Below, in pieces: positions 12,495 to 23,107 of a stretch of 64,000 bases of DNA (positions are counted from its first letter, which is position 1; each line of letters starts with the position of its first letter). Below the pieces are notes generated by a model. The model saw only the letters and a program-made list of their open reading frames with translations. It was not told where the DNA came from and made no database searches. The DNA is taken from assembly GCF_024139115.2 (NCBI RefSeq), contig NW_026942917.1, positions 1 to 64,000 of the forward strand, in the 5' to 3' direction. The translations under genes were made by a program, and so were the position numbers. The DNA is from Armigeres subalbatus. Its lineage: Eukaryota; Arthropoda; Insecta; Diptera; Culicidae.

Positions 12495-12863
12495 TGGCCC
12501 GTTTACATATAGGCTAGTTCTAGCGGACAATGCACTATCCGACAATACTAGCGCGAAATTAGCATATGGCCCGTTTACATATGAGCTAGTTCTAGCGGAC
12601 AATGCACTATCCGACAATACTAGCGCGATATTAGCACAATGTAAACAGGAATTGTCCTCGCTAATAAGCGTTTACATTATGCTAATTTCGTTCTAGTATT
12701 GTCGGATAGTGCATTGTCCGCTAGAACTAGCTCATATGTAAACGGGCCAATAATATAAACAGGAATTGTCATCTGCTAATAGTGTTTACATTATGCTAAT
12801 TTCACGCCAGTATTGTCGCACAGTGCATTGTCCGCTAGAACTAGCTCATATGTAAACGGGCCA
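12495..12863. mobile_element. GGCCCGTTTACA-family MITE (outer copy)
   Basis: Both ends read TGGCCCGTTTACATAT inward and continue into GCTAGTTCTAGCGGACAATG, giving very long TIRs. TAA flanks the element on both sides (a 3-bp TSD, as made by PIF/Harbinger transposases). After subtracting the inner copy it is about 186 bp. The inner copy belongs to the same family. Confidence 0.88.
12567..12749. mobile_element. GGCCCGTTTACA-family MITE inserted into its own family
   Basis: A complete 183-bp copy with the same TGGCCCGTTTACATATGAGC termini lies inside the outer copy. ATA lies on both sides and fits a 3-bp duplication. Outer sequence stops at TTAGCATA and resumes at ATAATATAAACAGG, which corresponds to the family's interior TTAGCACAATGTAAACAGG. 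Confidence 0.85.
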
Positions 12864-13109
12864 TAATGAAATTAAAGCTAATGAATAAATACTTAACATT
12901 AATGGGACTACCACACATAGGTCACATAAGAAGAAAACATAAAAGAACTAGTTTCGGAGAGGAAAAAAGTGAGAAGAAAACGAATATGTGAGTGAAATAT
13001 TGTTCTTACAGACACACACCTAAACTAACTGATATTGATCAGATTGCAGTTTTGAAGCTGTCTATCACCTGCTATCGGAACTCATATTCTTCATTCATAC
13101 CTCCGAAAC

Positions 13110-13415
13110 AATCAGGGGACTGAAGAGAAGGCTAATACGCCTACCCACCATTCATTCAATATGGCGTACAATGTTTTTGTTTTAATTTCGTTTCATTTAT
13201 GATAACAAAACTTCGGAAGAATCGACGAGCTATTTTTCGACATAAAGAAGTCATACAAACACAAAAGGCTCGATGTACCTCAACCAATTGCAAGTTTTCG
13301 CCAGGAGAAGTTAAATGCCGATAATTAGCACTAACTGCGTACGAACCAATCACCCAAAATGAGCGCTGAATTCGGGTATACTACCCAGAAACTGGGTACC
13401 AAAAACAGAAGTACC
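13110..13415 (+). repeat. Dispersed repeat, copy 1 of 2
   Basis: Starting at TCAGGGGACTGAAGAGAA, about 305 bp match 34089-34400 in the same orientation with scattered differences. Shared phrases include AATATGGCGTACAATGTTTT, GAGCTATTTTTCGACATAA (with a variant), AGCACTAACTGCGTA and CGCTGAATTCGGGTATACTA. No TIR or coding capacity was found. Class unknown. Confidence 0.75.
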
Positions 13416-15655
13416 AAAAGCGATGTTGGGTAGAGTGCCATTGTACCGCGGGTGACAGGCGTTTCACCCTCCTGGAAACAATAGTTGTATGGGAAAAATC
13501 TTACATGGGGAAATCATTATTTAATCTTATGAGGTTGAAAAGGCTAATTCGACACAGTTGTTTCATAAGGGCCAATGTAGCAATGAACTCGAATGGAGAA
13601 AAATGGGTTCCAATGTTCCATGACATGTTTTCAATTGTAATTCAAAAATTAGATGTTATTTTGAATGTTAATAGTTTGCATGAAATACATCCACATCTAA
13701 TCATTGAAGCCCCATATAAATAAAATTTACTTTGGATTGATTTCGGTTTGAAAATATGATTCAAAAACTAGTCGTCCTTTTTTCCTGACAGTGTACACTT
13801 GCGCCCTTCAGAAATGCGCCATAATGTTTTTGATAACATCCTTTTCGCCCAAATTCCACGCCCGGCTATCAACCTATTTGTCAATATCGCCTGTTTGCAT
13901 CGCCCCGTTGTGTTTACAAAGTACCGTTTAGCCCTTTTGCTCACATGTGTTTTTGGTGCAAGAACAAAAAGTCATAATGCAAAAATGAAGCACAGTTTAG
14001 CCCCTTTGCTGCTATGGAGAGAACGGGGCGCAATCGCACCAAGAAAAAAATCCAACGGAAATGTAATATCGCCCTTTTGTATTTTTCTGTTTTTACAGCA
14101 AAAAAAACAACATTTTGTACTATTTTTAATATGCTACATATAGTGCATTTCCAGGAGGTTCGATCTATGTCATAAACTCGATTTGTTTACATTTGCGACT
14201 TCGGTACTTATGAAACAACTATGTCGAATTACTCTCTTTTCAGTTTTCCCACTCGACAAATTGTTTTTCGATAATTATTGAATCTGTCACTTCCAAGTTT
14301 TCAATACGAGAAACTTCAATAAAACAGCCTAATCCATAAATCGAAAGAGAGCATATAAATTACAAACACAATTCGCTACCTGCCCTGGTATGTTGGTTGT
14401 ATCCAGCCTCGTTAGTGAACAGTATACACACATGGATACAAAAGCCAGCATGCTACGCTTCTTCAATCGAAGGCAGAAAAATGAAAACGTGCTGGAACCG
14501 GGCAGCAACGCGAATCGAGAAAGCCCGAAACAGAGAGCGCCAATTATGCCGGGATTGACCTTGAATGTGTTGGTGGATAGGAAACGGCTCGCTGCTGAAT
14601 GTACTAACCCTGAACCGGGAACATCCTTTTAATAGCACTTCCATTTGTCGTTTTCAATTTTTCCATGTCCGAAAGCCACAATCATCACCGGGAGCACCAG
14701 AAATCGATTTATGAGAAATCCAACAAAAGTGCACGCTAGCAACAATTTGATTTTTCCTCTAGATTCCGAACCAAATTTCAAATTTTAATTGCTCTAACAA
14801 ATAATCGGTTGTTTCCAAGAGGAAAATGATTTTAGTGCTTTTCTTTCCGAGTTATCCGAACTTACCTGTAGTACTGTTAACGTATTAATCCTTTTATACT
14901 TTGGATGCTAGCACCGGACCCTGGAAAACTTTCCGAAATTTTACAGCCTATAGCTCGAAAATTCACTGAAATTCCACTGGATTTGACACTTCTTACTCCC
15001 GAATCAAAAAACGAACGGCACCGCTTACTTTGGTCGCGAAAATTATTGGATTTTCACCGAGAAAATCTTGAACCGACGCGGATAGCTTCTACTTCGCTTA
15101 AAAACTCGGGCACTTTTGATTTTCCTTTCCTCTGGCTTGCTGGGGCGCTTGTGTTTGCGGATCGTTCGTCAGCGGCGAGGCAGTTTCTTTCAGGCGGTTT
15201 CTAGCGGTCGAATGTCGCGTGCAAAACACGCAAAACAGCGCGAGCTGGATCGAAGGGTTCCGTGCGAGATGGTCGAACGCCTTGTCTTTTGACATAAACA
15301 TGTTGCACGACGTTCCGGCGGACTATTATGCAACAGGTTGTACAATGGGACGTGTTTTGGTAAAAAAGTCTAAAATTTGGTAAAACTTGGTAAAATAGGG
15401 TAAAATTAGCAGTGATTGAAATCGTTCGGGGCTGTCCAGGCGGGTGTTTGTCAAATTGTTGTTGCCACCAATCGAGCGAAGGCACTAACACTACGGTATA
15501 ATCTATAGAACATAAACACTGCAGTGAGTGGATAATGTTGTAAAACGCATCACGGTGCCAATAATGCCAGTAGCATTTGTCCGTCAGTTCTTGGTTTTCA
15601 AGTTCGTTTTGATTAAATACCATAAAGTTAGTGTAAATATAGTAAATCTATCGCC
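13416..15655. other. Upstream region of the THAP gene, no further gene recognised
   Basis: Plus-strand frames at 13505, 13799, 14390 (80 codons) and 14905 (99 codons) are open, but none shows a family signature, and the long minus-strand frames at 15.1-15.6 kb are no better. The stretch directly before 15656 should hold the promoter and 5' leader of the THAP gene. I could not identify a convincing TATA box or initiator. Confidence 0.35.
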
Positions 15656-16235
15656 ATGAAGTGTTGTGTGCCGTCTTGTGATGTTGATTTTCATTATATG
15701 AAGGAGAATAATGGAGCAAGCGAGGAGCAGCTTTCGCAGCATATGTTTCCCAAAGATGCGATGCTGAGAATCAAGTGGCTGCAAGCAATAGCCAATGCAG
15801 CAAATATTGATATAGATACTAAGGCTATAAATTGGAGTACTTTGAGAATTTGCTCAGGCACTTTAAATCAGAATATTTATATAAAATCAATTCTCGGACA
15901 CGGTTAACAAAAAATACAATTCCTTCGATTTTCGCAAGCTGCAGTTTGAGAAAGTAAGTGATTCATGACATGTGTAGATACCGTATATATGATAAGTTTT
16001 GACAATTCCCTAACAGCGACTTTCTCGTATCCGAAACAAAGATGAAGGAAAACTTTCCACTACGGCCTCCTCTAGCGTCTATGGATATGAATTCGATTAA
16101 CCAGCCCAGCCGGCGAACAAAACAACTCAAATTGTTCATTGATCGAAGCAATTTCAAGCACGTGCAAATGACCGAAGATGCAGCACGAAGCAAAGAAGTC
16201 TCTACCAAGGACTCTACAACAGAGAATAATGTAGT
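15656..16235 (+). pseudogene. THAP-domain protein, 5' part (exons 1 and 2a), frameshifted and interrupted
   Basis: THAP domains are C2CH zinc-coordinating DNA-binding domains found in transcription factors and in P-element-type transposases. The frame opens with ATG at 15656 in the context TCGCCATGA. The start MKCCVPSC supplies the first cysteine pair, a conserved Trp lies near residue 59, and ICS at 65-67 supplies the third cysteine. The expected histidine motif follows one base out of frame: RHFKSE is read only after a one-base shift at about 15855. In that second frame come the THAP-typical basic stretch and NTIPSIF, then a donor GTAAGT at 15954. A 63-bp intron ends TAACAG at 16016, and exon 2 continues in phase. 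Codon-level continuity in two frames argues for a single-base deletion in a real gene, or a sequencing error. At 16235 the exon is cut by a BEL/Pao retrotransposon. Confidence 0.8.
15954..16016 (+). other. Intron 1 of the THAP gene (63 bp)
   Basis: It begins GTAAGTG and ends CCCTAACAG, with a pyrimidine-containing tract before the acceptor. Sixty-three bp is a typical short dipteran intron. Splicing joins two overhanging bases of exon 1 to the first base of exon 2 and keeps the THAP frame open. Confidence 0.75.
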
Positions 16236-16457
16236 TGTTGCTGCCAGCACGGTTGAGCAGGGTGACCCCGGCCTAACTGTGTAAACGCAGCCCAACAGGC
16301 TGGAACGTCATACGTTGACGTCTTCGAAGATGACGTGGGATGTCATCGGCATTATAGGCATTATTTCCCGTTCTAAAGATGTGCATGGAGTTGAATTGTG
16401 GGTTTAGGAGCAAAATTCTTTTCATTTAAAATAAATAATTCTTACTCCTTCCATTTA

Positions 16458-16757
16458 GGCTGTGAACCATTCCACCGATTCGTTTAACTTTTAGTTAAAA
16501 TTTGACACTTCGATGGTTATTTTCCCATCGTGGTTAAAATTTTACTCCGAAGCCGACCCATTTGAGTTTTGACAGATTGATAGTTATTCGGAACGAAATG
16601 GATTTGGCGCCAATTTTCTCACGAACAAAGTTTAACTATCGAACTGTCAAATCTAACCATGCTCCGGAGCAGGGTTATTTTTAACCACGGCGAAATAACC
16701 ATCGAACTGTCAAATTTTAACTAAAAGTTAAACGAATCGGTGGAATGGTTCACAGCC
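16458..16757. mobile_element. MITE in the 5' LTR, about 50-bp TIR, TSD TTA
   Basis: GGCTGTGAACCATTCCACCG at the left is exactly inverted at the right, and the complementarity continues through TTAACTTTTAGTTAAAATTTGACA. The other LTR shows the empty site CCATTTAAAATAG. Here TTA occurs on both sides of the insert. A TTA/TAA duplication suggests PIF/Harbinger-type mobilisation. Length 300 bp. Confidence 0.92.
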
Positions 16758-16802
16758 TTAAAATAGATCTAAAGTTGAATTACAGTAGCGAGCAATATTG
16801 TA

Positions 16803-17203
16803 CACTCAGACAGTGGCGTAGCCAGAAAATTGGTCTGGGGGGGGTTTTCTGAACATATATTTTTTTGAAAAAAAAAATTTCTTCTAAAAATTTTGTCTTT
16901 GGGGGGGGTTTTATGCCCAAAACCACCCCCCTGGCTACGCCACTGTCAGAATAATCTGCACGTAATACATATGTGTTCACTAATAGAATATGATAAGCTA
17001 TCTTCACACTTGTGATTCATTTGTTTGGCTAATACAAATCGTTTTGCGCTAATGAAATGTATGTGCAGCTGTTCATGATATACATTACACTAATTCGTTT
17101 TAAGTGCGTCCTGGGATAGTGGATAGTTATGTGCGCACATATAAATCTTAAAATAAAAATTTATGGATTTTCGTCAATAAATATGTGCGGATTATCCTCA
17201 GTG
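16803..17203. mobile_element. TIR insertion in the 5' LTR, TSD TA
   Basis: The empty site in the 3' LTR reads ATATTGTGCAACTT. Here it is ATATTGTA, a 401-bp insert, then TACAACTT. The insert ends CACTCAG and CTCAGTG, short imperfect inverted termini, and TA lies on each side. It carries another MITE near its left end. No coding sequence. Confidence 0.75.
16811..16945. mobile_element. MITE with CAGTGGCGTAGCCAG termini
   Basis: The 135-bp element has perfect 15-bp TIRs, CAGTGGCGTAGCCAG and its complement. I recognise such CAGNGGCGTAGC termini from widespread hAT-type elements of animals. TCAGA occurs on both sides as a possible partial duplication. The interior holds G-rich and C-rich tracts that pair with each other. 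It is nested inside the larger insert. Confidence 0.85.
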
Positions 17204-17474
17204 TACAACTTAAAACTAGATTTATCACAACTTGTATCACAGTGAGTTACCTTAAATGACTAGACTAGAATTTCTTAAACATAACCTAAATCTAATATCA
17301 CAGATAATCGTAGCAAGATAAGCAGAGTCTACTTGAATTTAATTGTACGACCTGTTACCGAAATTTGTAAGTAGAATGTTTTCTCCACATTGTTACTTTA
17401 CTTGATATTCAATAAATTTCAGCTTTAAGCTAGTTCGCACCAATCGAGAGTTTGCGTCAGCTAAAAAGATTACA

Positions 17475-18250
17475 GAAGGAAAAGACAGCGGATTGCGTTT
17501 GCTGCCACCGTCCGGAATCGGCTGACAACTGTGTTCAGTGTGACCAATGCAGGTGGGTGGCACGACGCCATGTTTTTGCAGCCAACATCTCAGTGTAAAA
17601 CTCATGATAGTATGTGTTTTGTTTACAAGCATCACATTTGATTCTCATTAGGATACAGAACTGTCAGTGGGATACGGTCGCGTAATGTTGGCTGCAAAAC
17701 GAACCTATTGTGTGAGATAGGGATGCCACCGGGCTGGACCAATGTGATGCCTGGTGGCATATGTCATGTGCTCATGTGACACCTTCGGTTGCCGAGCGGC
17801 CGTGGACGTGTAAGCCGTGATTACCGCTGAGCATTTGCTACACTACCTCCACTGCTAAAGCGGCACGTTTGCAGTTGAAAATGCAGAAGATGAAGGAACA
17901 GCAAGCACTCGGGAAACGTCATCTGGAAGAGAAGTTTAAGCTGATGGAGGAGGTGATAGAAGATCAGGAAGACGCCATTAGCAATCGGAGTAGAGTTAGC
18001 GGCAGGACGAGTATGGACAGAGTGAAACAGTGGCAACAGCAATGTCTGGAACAGGGTGCGAGCGCGATATGTCCGAAGCAAATGGATAAATCGACGGGCA
18101 GTGTAGCAGCTCTACCGATTCTGAAACCAGGCGATCCGAAGACTACTATAGGAAATTCGTTCGATTCTACAAACCCGGTTGTCGTGCGGGATCAGCAGCG
18201 GTATACCGGCGTCCACAAAGCAACACGTGGAGGACTCGAGAGGTAAAATT
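17475..18250 (+). pseudogene. BEL gag N-terminal part (zinc finger and coiled coil)
   Basis: From about 17490 the sequence reads CVCCHRPESADNCVQCDQC in one frame, then a Trp-containing stretch. This is the Cys-rich finger common at the start of BEL/Pao gag. It is cut at about 17570 by a small TIR insert. After it, around 17720-17790, a Cys/His/Trp-containing continuation is visible with shifts and a stop. The frame 17869-18246 (125 codons) then gives a Glu/Lys/Gln-rich coiled-coil-like segment, typical of the gag linker. Several stops separate the pieces, so no full gag can be made. Confidence 0.65.
17570..17701. mobile_element. Small TIR insertion in BEL gag
   Basis: TTTTGCAGCCAACAT at the left and ATGTTGGCTGCAAAA at the right form a perfect 15-bp inverted pair. 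Flanking gag sequence resumes beyond it. About 130 bp, AT-rich inside, non-coding. The exact edges and target duplication are uncertain. Confidence 0.7.
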
Positions 18251-18556
18251 AAACTCCCTGTGCCCCCGTAGCATTTCAAGGTAAGCCACTTGAATCTGTT
18301 ATGTCTGTACCCTTACTATCCAAAGCTCCCTCCAACAAATTATAAGACAATTTGGATCGTTGGCAGCTTCCGCCACGGTACCATCAAACGCTACAATGAC
18401 CATGCCTCCCATGAAGGGAGCGAAAGTTGGCCATCAGCCACTGATGAATCCAATTAACCCTGGATTAGTACCCAAACTTATGGAACAGTCGAATGTTGGC
18501 CCTTTACCACTTCAGACTGGGACAGAACCTGCGAATACAGGGCTGTACAACATCGT

Positions 18557-18832
18557 TTGCCACATATATATCCGACACCGCATCAAGGGATCATCCCCCC
18601 AACACCGGTACTACGTCATATTGAACAATTCGTCCCCTCCGCCTCGCAGTTAGCCGCGCGCCAAGTAATGTCCCGGGATTTGCCTAACTTTTCTGGTGAC
18701 CCTGCTGACTGGCCGATATTCATCAGCAGTTTCATGAACAGCACCCTAGCTTGCGGTTTCAACAGTGCCGAGAATCTTTCGCGTCTCCAACGTTGTTTGA
18801 AAGGGTCCGCGTATGCGTCTGTCAAAAAGTAG
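18557..18832 (+). pseudogene. BEL gag, DUF1759-type N part
   Basis: The frame reads LPNFSGDPADWPIFISSF near codon 45, the signature start of the gag region known as DUF1759, followed by a Leu/Cys-rich segment. It ends in a stop at 18832. The same protein continues in the frame that begins upstream of it, at 18813, which shows a frameshift inside the domain near 18810-18830. Confidence 0.8.
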
Positions 18833-20270
18833 GTTGTTGTTACCCGAATCAAGTGCCTCAAGTGATCGATACACTTCGCTTGTTATATGGGCGGCCCGGG
18901 TTATTAGTGAGTGCTTTATTGCAAAAGGTGCCCAGTGTTCCGGCCCGAAGGCGGAGAAATTAGAAACGATCATCGACTTCGGTATGGCGGTTCGGAGCCT
19001 TTGTGATCATCTAGAAGCCGCTGGACAACAGGAGCATCTGTCCAATCCAACGTTGTTAATGGAACTGGTGGGAAAATTGCCGGTACACACCAAGTTGCAG
19101 TGGGCAGATTACTTGCAACAACACCCGGTAGCCAACCTTAAGGTATTTGGGGACTTCATGCTTCAGGTCATCACAGCCATTAGTAGGGTGACAATGTGCG
19201 TTGGTGGAAGCAGTGGTGATCATCAAAGGCCACGAATGAAAGGGACGGTGAACACGCACAGTGACGAAGCGGATTTCGATCGGGAGAAAAACAGGATTTG
19301 TGTATGCTGCAAGAAGTTAGGTCACCGCATAGCAGAGTGTGCTGTATTCAAGACGTATACCGTAGACAACCGCTGGAAATTCGCGCAAGATGAAGGACTT
19401 TGTCGCAGCTGTCTCAACGCGCATGGTAGAAGAAGCTGCAGAAACGAGAAACCGTGCGTAATCCAAGGTTGTCCATACCGCCATCATCCGCTACTGCATT
19501 CGAGTCGATCCAGCGCAAGCGGGCGACCTGTACAAGGTTTGTCTACAGTACAGAACCATACGCATCGGCAGAGCAAGCCGGTCATTCTTTTCCGCATTAT
19601 TCCTGTCGTACTATCGGGGCCACTCGCTACCATTGAAACCTACGCATTTCTGGACGATGGCTCAGATCTGTCGCTGATCGAAAACAGTCTTGTGAAGCAG
19701 TTAGGAATTGATGGTTGGAGGTCACCGTTGTGCCTAAAATGGACAGGAAATGTTACCAGAATTGAATCAGAATCCAAACAAGTTCGAGTTTCAATCAGAG
19801 GAGTTAACTGTAAGAAACAATTTACGCTCAACGATGTCCGCACCGTGGAAGCGCTCACACTACCAGAGCAAAACCTCAATTTCGCTGAAGTGTCACAACA
19901 GTACAGCTACCTACATGGCTTGCCGGTCGCCAGCTATGCGAAGGCGATTCCTCGTCTACTGATAGGCGTTAACAACGCAAGCCTCACTGTTCCACTGCAG
20001 GTGAGAGAAGGCAAGAGAACTGAGCCGATCGCCGTGAAAACTCGATTAGGTTGGTGCATCTTTGGAGGAGGCGAAAGAAGAAACACGCACTCTCTAAACT
20101 ATCACGCTTGTGAATGTGCTAATGACCAGGAGTTGCACGACGCAGTGAAGGATTACTTTTCGATGAAAGACGCTGGAGTAAAGTCTCCGGTGGTTCTAGA
20201 ATCCGTAGAAGATACACGTGCGAAAGAAATCCTGGAGCAGACGACAGTCCGAGTAGGCAATAGGTTCTAA
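18813..20270 (+). pseudogene. BEL gag C-terminal part, zinc knuckles and aspartic protease
   Basis: The 485-codon frame carries the rest of the gag region in its first 145 residues. A cysteine-rich section then begins with CVCCKKLGHRIAEC near residue 164, with further Cys/His groups ending CPYRHHPLLH. The protease-like domain (DUF1758 type) has AFLDDGSDLSLIE near residue 279, where the catalytic Asp is expected. The frame continues toward the RT linker and stops at 20270. RT resumes in the next frame at 20322 with a short gap, so the polyprotein is broken here. Expected role: virus-like particle formation and polyprotein cleavage. The start coordinate is only where the frame opens, not a natural initiation site. 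Confidence 0.88.
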
Positions 20271-20321
20271 ACCGGCCTACTATGGAAGTATGACGATATT
20301 GAATTCCCAGATAGCTACAAC

Positions 20322-20999
20322 ATGGCGGTAAAAAGTTTTGAGTGTTTAGAACGTAGAATGGTGCGGGATCCGGATTTAGCGTCAAATCTGAAGAACCAAA
20401 TAACGGAGTACCAGCTGAAAGGTTATGCGCATCTAGCGACACAAACGGAGCTCGCTCATGCTAATCCGAAATGCGTGTGGTATTTACCGTTAGGTGCGGT
20501 TATGAATCCGCGGAAGCCAGGCAAAGTTCGCCTTATTTGGGATGCAGCAGCCAGAGTAAATGGAATATCCCTCAATTCCATGCTTCTCAAAGGCCCGGAT
20601 CAGTTATCTTCGCTTCCTGGAGTTCTATTGCGTTTTCGGCAGTTCAAAGTGGCAGTTTCAGCGGACATTCGAGAGATGTACCACCAGTTATTAATCCGCG
20701 AGCCGGATCGTCATTCTCAACGTTTCCTATTCCGAAGCAATCCATCAGAGCCACTCAGAATTTATCTCATGGACGTGGCGACCTTTGGATCCACGTGTTC
20801 ACCAGCGTCAGCCCAGTATGTGAAAAACAGAAACGCAGAAGAGTTTGTCGCTCGCTTTCCAAGAGCGGTGGGGGGAATCCTAAGAAACCACTACGTGGAC
20901 GACTACTTAGATAGCTTCTCGAGTTGGGAAGAAGCCGAAAGGATCTCACACGAAGTCAGAACAATCCATCAGAATGGAGGATTCCACCTTAGAAACTAG
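20322..20999 (+). pseudogene. BEL reverse transcriptase (fingers and palm)
   Basis: The 225-codon frame matches the BEL/Pao RT. VWYLPLGAVMNPRKPGKVRL and IWDAAARVNGISLN mark the fingers. VSADIREMYHQL carries the first catalytic Asp, and HYVDDYLDS near residue 190 is the YVDD active site. A stop at 20997 (FHLRN*) cuts the domain before the thumb. The next visible piece begins around 21068. All three catalytic aspartates appear to be present. It copies the element's RNA in the parental element, but the frame is no longer continuous with gag. Confidence 0.9.
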
Positions 21000-21067
21000 C
21001 TGTCGAACAGTGCTGAAGTCCTACATGGGCTGAACGAGGAAGTTCTCGAGGGTAGTAAAATCTCTGC

Positions 21068-21952
21068 TTGAGCACAACAGACAACAGCGACCGAGTACTT
21101 GGCCTCCTATGGCAAACAACCAATGACGAGCTTCGCTTTTCGATGAACGTGAAGGACGATATTCAACGTGTTTTGGATGATGGTGAGAGGCCAACCAAAC
21201 GACAAATATTGAGATGTTTAATGGGTATATTTGATCCGCTGGGACTTCTAAGCGTGCATCGACGTGTGGCGAGCAGAATTCAGTGGGACGAAAAGATACC
21301 GGAAGATATATTTGACCTTTGGGTCAGATGGACCGCTCTGTTCCCGAAAATAAGAGTCCTACGTATCCCAAGGTGCTACTTCAAGGAAGCAGATATGCAG
21401 ACGTATGATCGACTACAACTACATATTTTTGTCGATGCGAGTGAAGCCGCATTTTCCGCAGTAGCGTACTTCCGTGTGATCAACGTAGAAGGCAAAGCAG
21501 AATGCGCTTTAGTCGCGGCAAGAACAAAGGTTGCCCAGTTGAAACCGCATTCAGTTCCGCGCTTGGAGCTTCAAGCAGCGGTGTTGGGTAGCCGCTTGAT
21601 GTCTTTCGTACAAGAGAACCACAACCTTGAAGTGAAGCAACGATACCTGTGGAGTGATTCCGCCACAGTGTTGGCCTGGTTAAAGTCGGATCATCGTCGA
21701 TACAAGCAGTACGTGGCCTGCCGAGTAGGAGAACTTCTTTCTACCACAGACGCAGCTGACTGGCGATGGGTACCTAGCAAATTAAATCCAGCGGATGCTG
21801 CCACAAAATGGGGAAAGAATCATTGTCCTACTGACTCCGACGAGTGGTTCAAAGGCCCTGAGTTTCTGCAGTTACCAGAAAAGGACTGGCCGGAGCAAGT
21901 AAAAACGTTGACAAAACCTACCGAAGAACTGCGGAATTGCTTTGTGATCTAA
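21068..21952 (+). pseudogene. BEL RT thumb, Peptidase_A17-type region and RNase H
   Basis: The frame of about 294 codons starts at a non-ATG codon after a TGA, so the start is not natural. FDPLGLLSVHRRVASRIQWD near residue 55 is the conserved segment of the Pao Peptidase_A17 family. HIFVDASEAAFSAVAYFRV near residue 120 and RLELQAAVLGSRLM near 165 carry the Asp and Glu of an RNase H, and LWSDSATVLAWL near 200 carries the next Asp. It ends in TAA at 21952, with integrase resuming 25 bp later. Confidence 0.88.
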
Positions 21953-21976
21953 GCTGCGATCACTCCGGAAGGCGTT

Positions 21977-23107
21977 GTGGAATTTACCCGGTTTTCAAAG
22001 TGGAGGCGACTCCTAGGAGCAGTAGCGTACGTACATCGTTTTGTGGACAATTGTCGGCGTAGACGAACCAGCGAGAAACCAGAATTATTATTCCTTAGTC
22101 AGGACGAACTGAGAAATGCGAAAAACTCAATTATACGGATAGTGCAGTGGCAGGAATTTCAGTCAACGCCGATGATAGATGAACACGGAGTGCTGCGGAT
22201 CGATGGGAGAATCGGAGCTGCACCGCATGCAGCGTTTGATACCAAGTTCCCGATGATTCTTCCAAGAAAGCACCCAGTAACAAAACTGGTGGTACACGAC
22301 TTCCATCGAGCTTGTCGACATGGAAACTCAGAAACGGTGGTGAACGAAATTCGGCAATCATACTACATTCCCCGATTAAGGACGGTGGTCAAGCAAGTTT
22401 CGGCTGCTTGTCAGTGGTGCAAAGTCAGGAAAGCGTATCCGAAAGTTCCTCGAATGGCCCCGCTTCCTGTGGCCCGATTGTCATCATTTAGTCGACCGTT
22501 TACCTACACTGGCATAGACTTCTTTGGGCCGCTGCTAGTAAAAGTGGGAAGGAGTGCTGCTAAACGCTGGATTTGCCTATTCACTTGCCTCACTACTCGA
22601 GCCGTCCATGTGGAGGTGGCTTATAGTCTATCTACACCGTCGTGCATCAAGTGTATTCGCCGTTTCGTCTGTCGCCGAGGAGCGCCGGCAGAAATCTATA
22701 CCGATAACGGCACCAACTTTCAAGGTGCGAAACGTTTGTTACAGGAAGAACTGGAGAACGAACTGGCCGCGACATTCACCAACGAAGCTACAAGGTGGAA
22801 TTTCATTCCTCCAGCAGCACCTCACATGGGTGGCGCATGGGAAAGGATGGTGCGGTCCATTAAAGCGGCTATGGAAGCTGCATATAACAACGATCGGAAA
22901 TTGGATGATGAAGGATTGGAGACATTAGTTGTCGAGTCTGAGAGTATTGTCAACAGCCGACCACTCACATACTTACCCATCGATGCTGCTGAAAGTGAAG
23001 CCCTTACGCCGAATCACTTCCTTCTTGGTAGCTCTACAGGAGTTCGTCAGCCGGCTGTTACGTTCATTGATCCTGCTTTGGCGGTGAAGAATTCCTGGTA
23101 TAAAATA
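21977..23107 (+). pseudogene. BEL integrase
   Basis: A His/Cys zinc-binding region is visible around residues 96-145 (HDFHRACRHGN, later CQWCKVRK). The catalytic core follows: YTGIDFFGPL near residue 177, EIYTDNGTNFQGAKRL near 237, and HMGGAWERMVRSIK near 283. These supply the D, D and E of the DDE triad. The frame then reaches NHFLLG and SWYKIQ, where a 262-bp TIR element at 23108 interrupts it. The domain itself looks complete. The start coordinate is the open frame, since upstream coding is fused in the parental polyprotein. Confidence 0.9.

Larger units (their letters stand above)
16236..17474 (+). repeat. 5' LTR of the BEL element (with insertions)
   Basis: Three blocks match the 3' LTR nearly base for base: 16236-16457, 16758-16802 and 17204-17471. 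They are separated by two inserted elements. The 5' copy has a small extra sequence (AGCAGGGTGACC) near its start. The right boundary is uncertain. Similarity ends soon after CAGCTAAAAAGATT, while the 3' LTR continues to CTCGGAACA, so the end of this LTR and the primer-binding site appear to be deleted. Confidence 0.8.

Noticed and set aside
12077..13010. Solo LTR from TGTAACGAACCC to TTCTTACA
   Set aside because: No target duplication at the edges and no second LTR to compare; the MITE pair inside does not help.
15201..15623. 140-codon minus-strand frame upstream of the THAP gene
   Set aside because: It overlaps the likely promoter and leader of the THAP gene, shows no domain and has mixed composition; probably chance.
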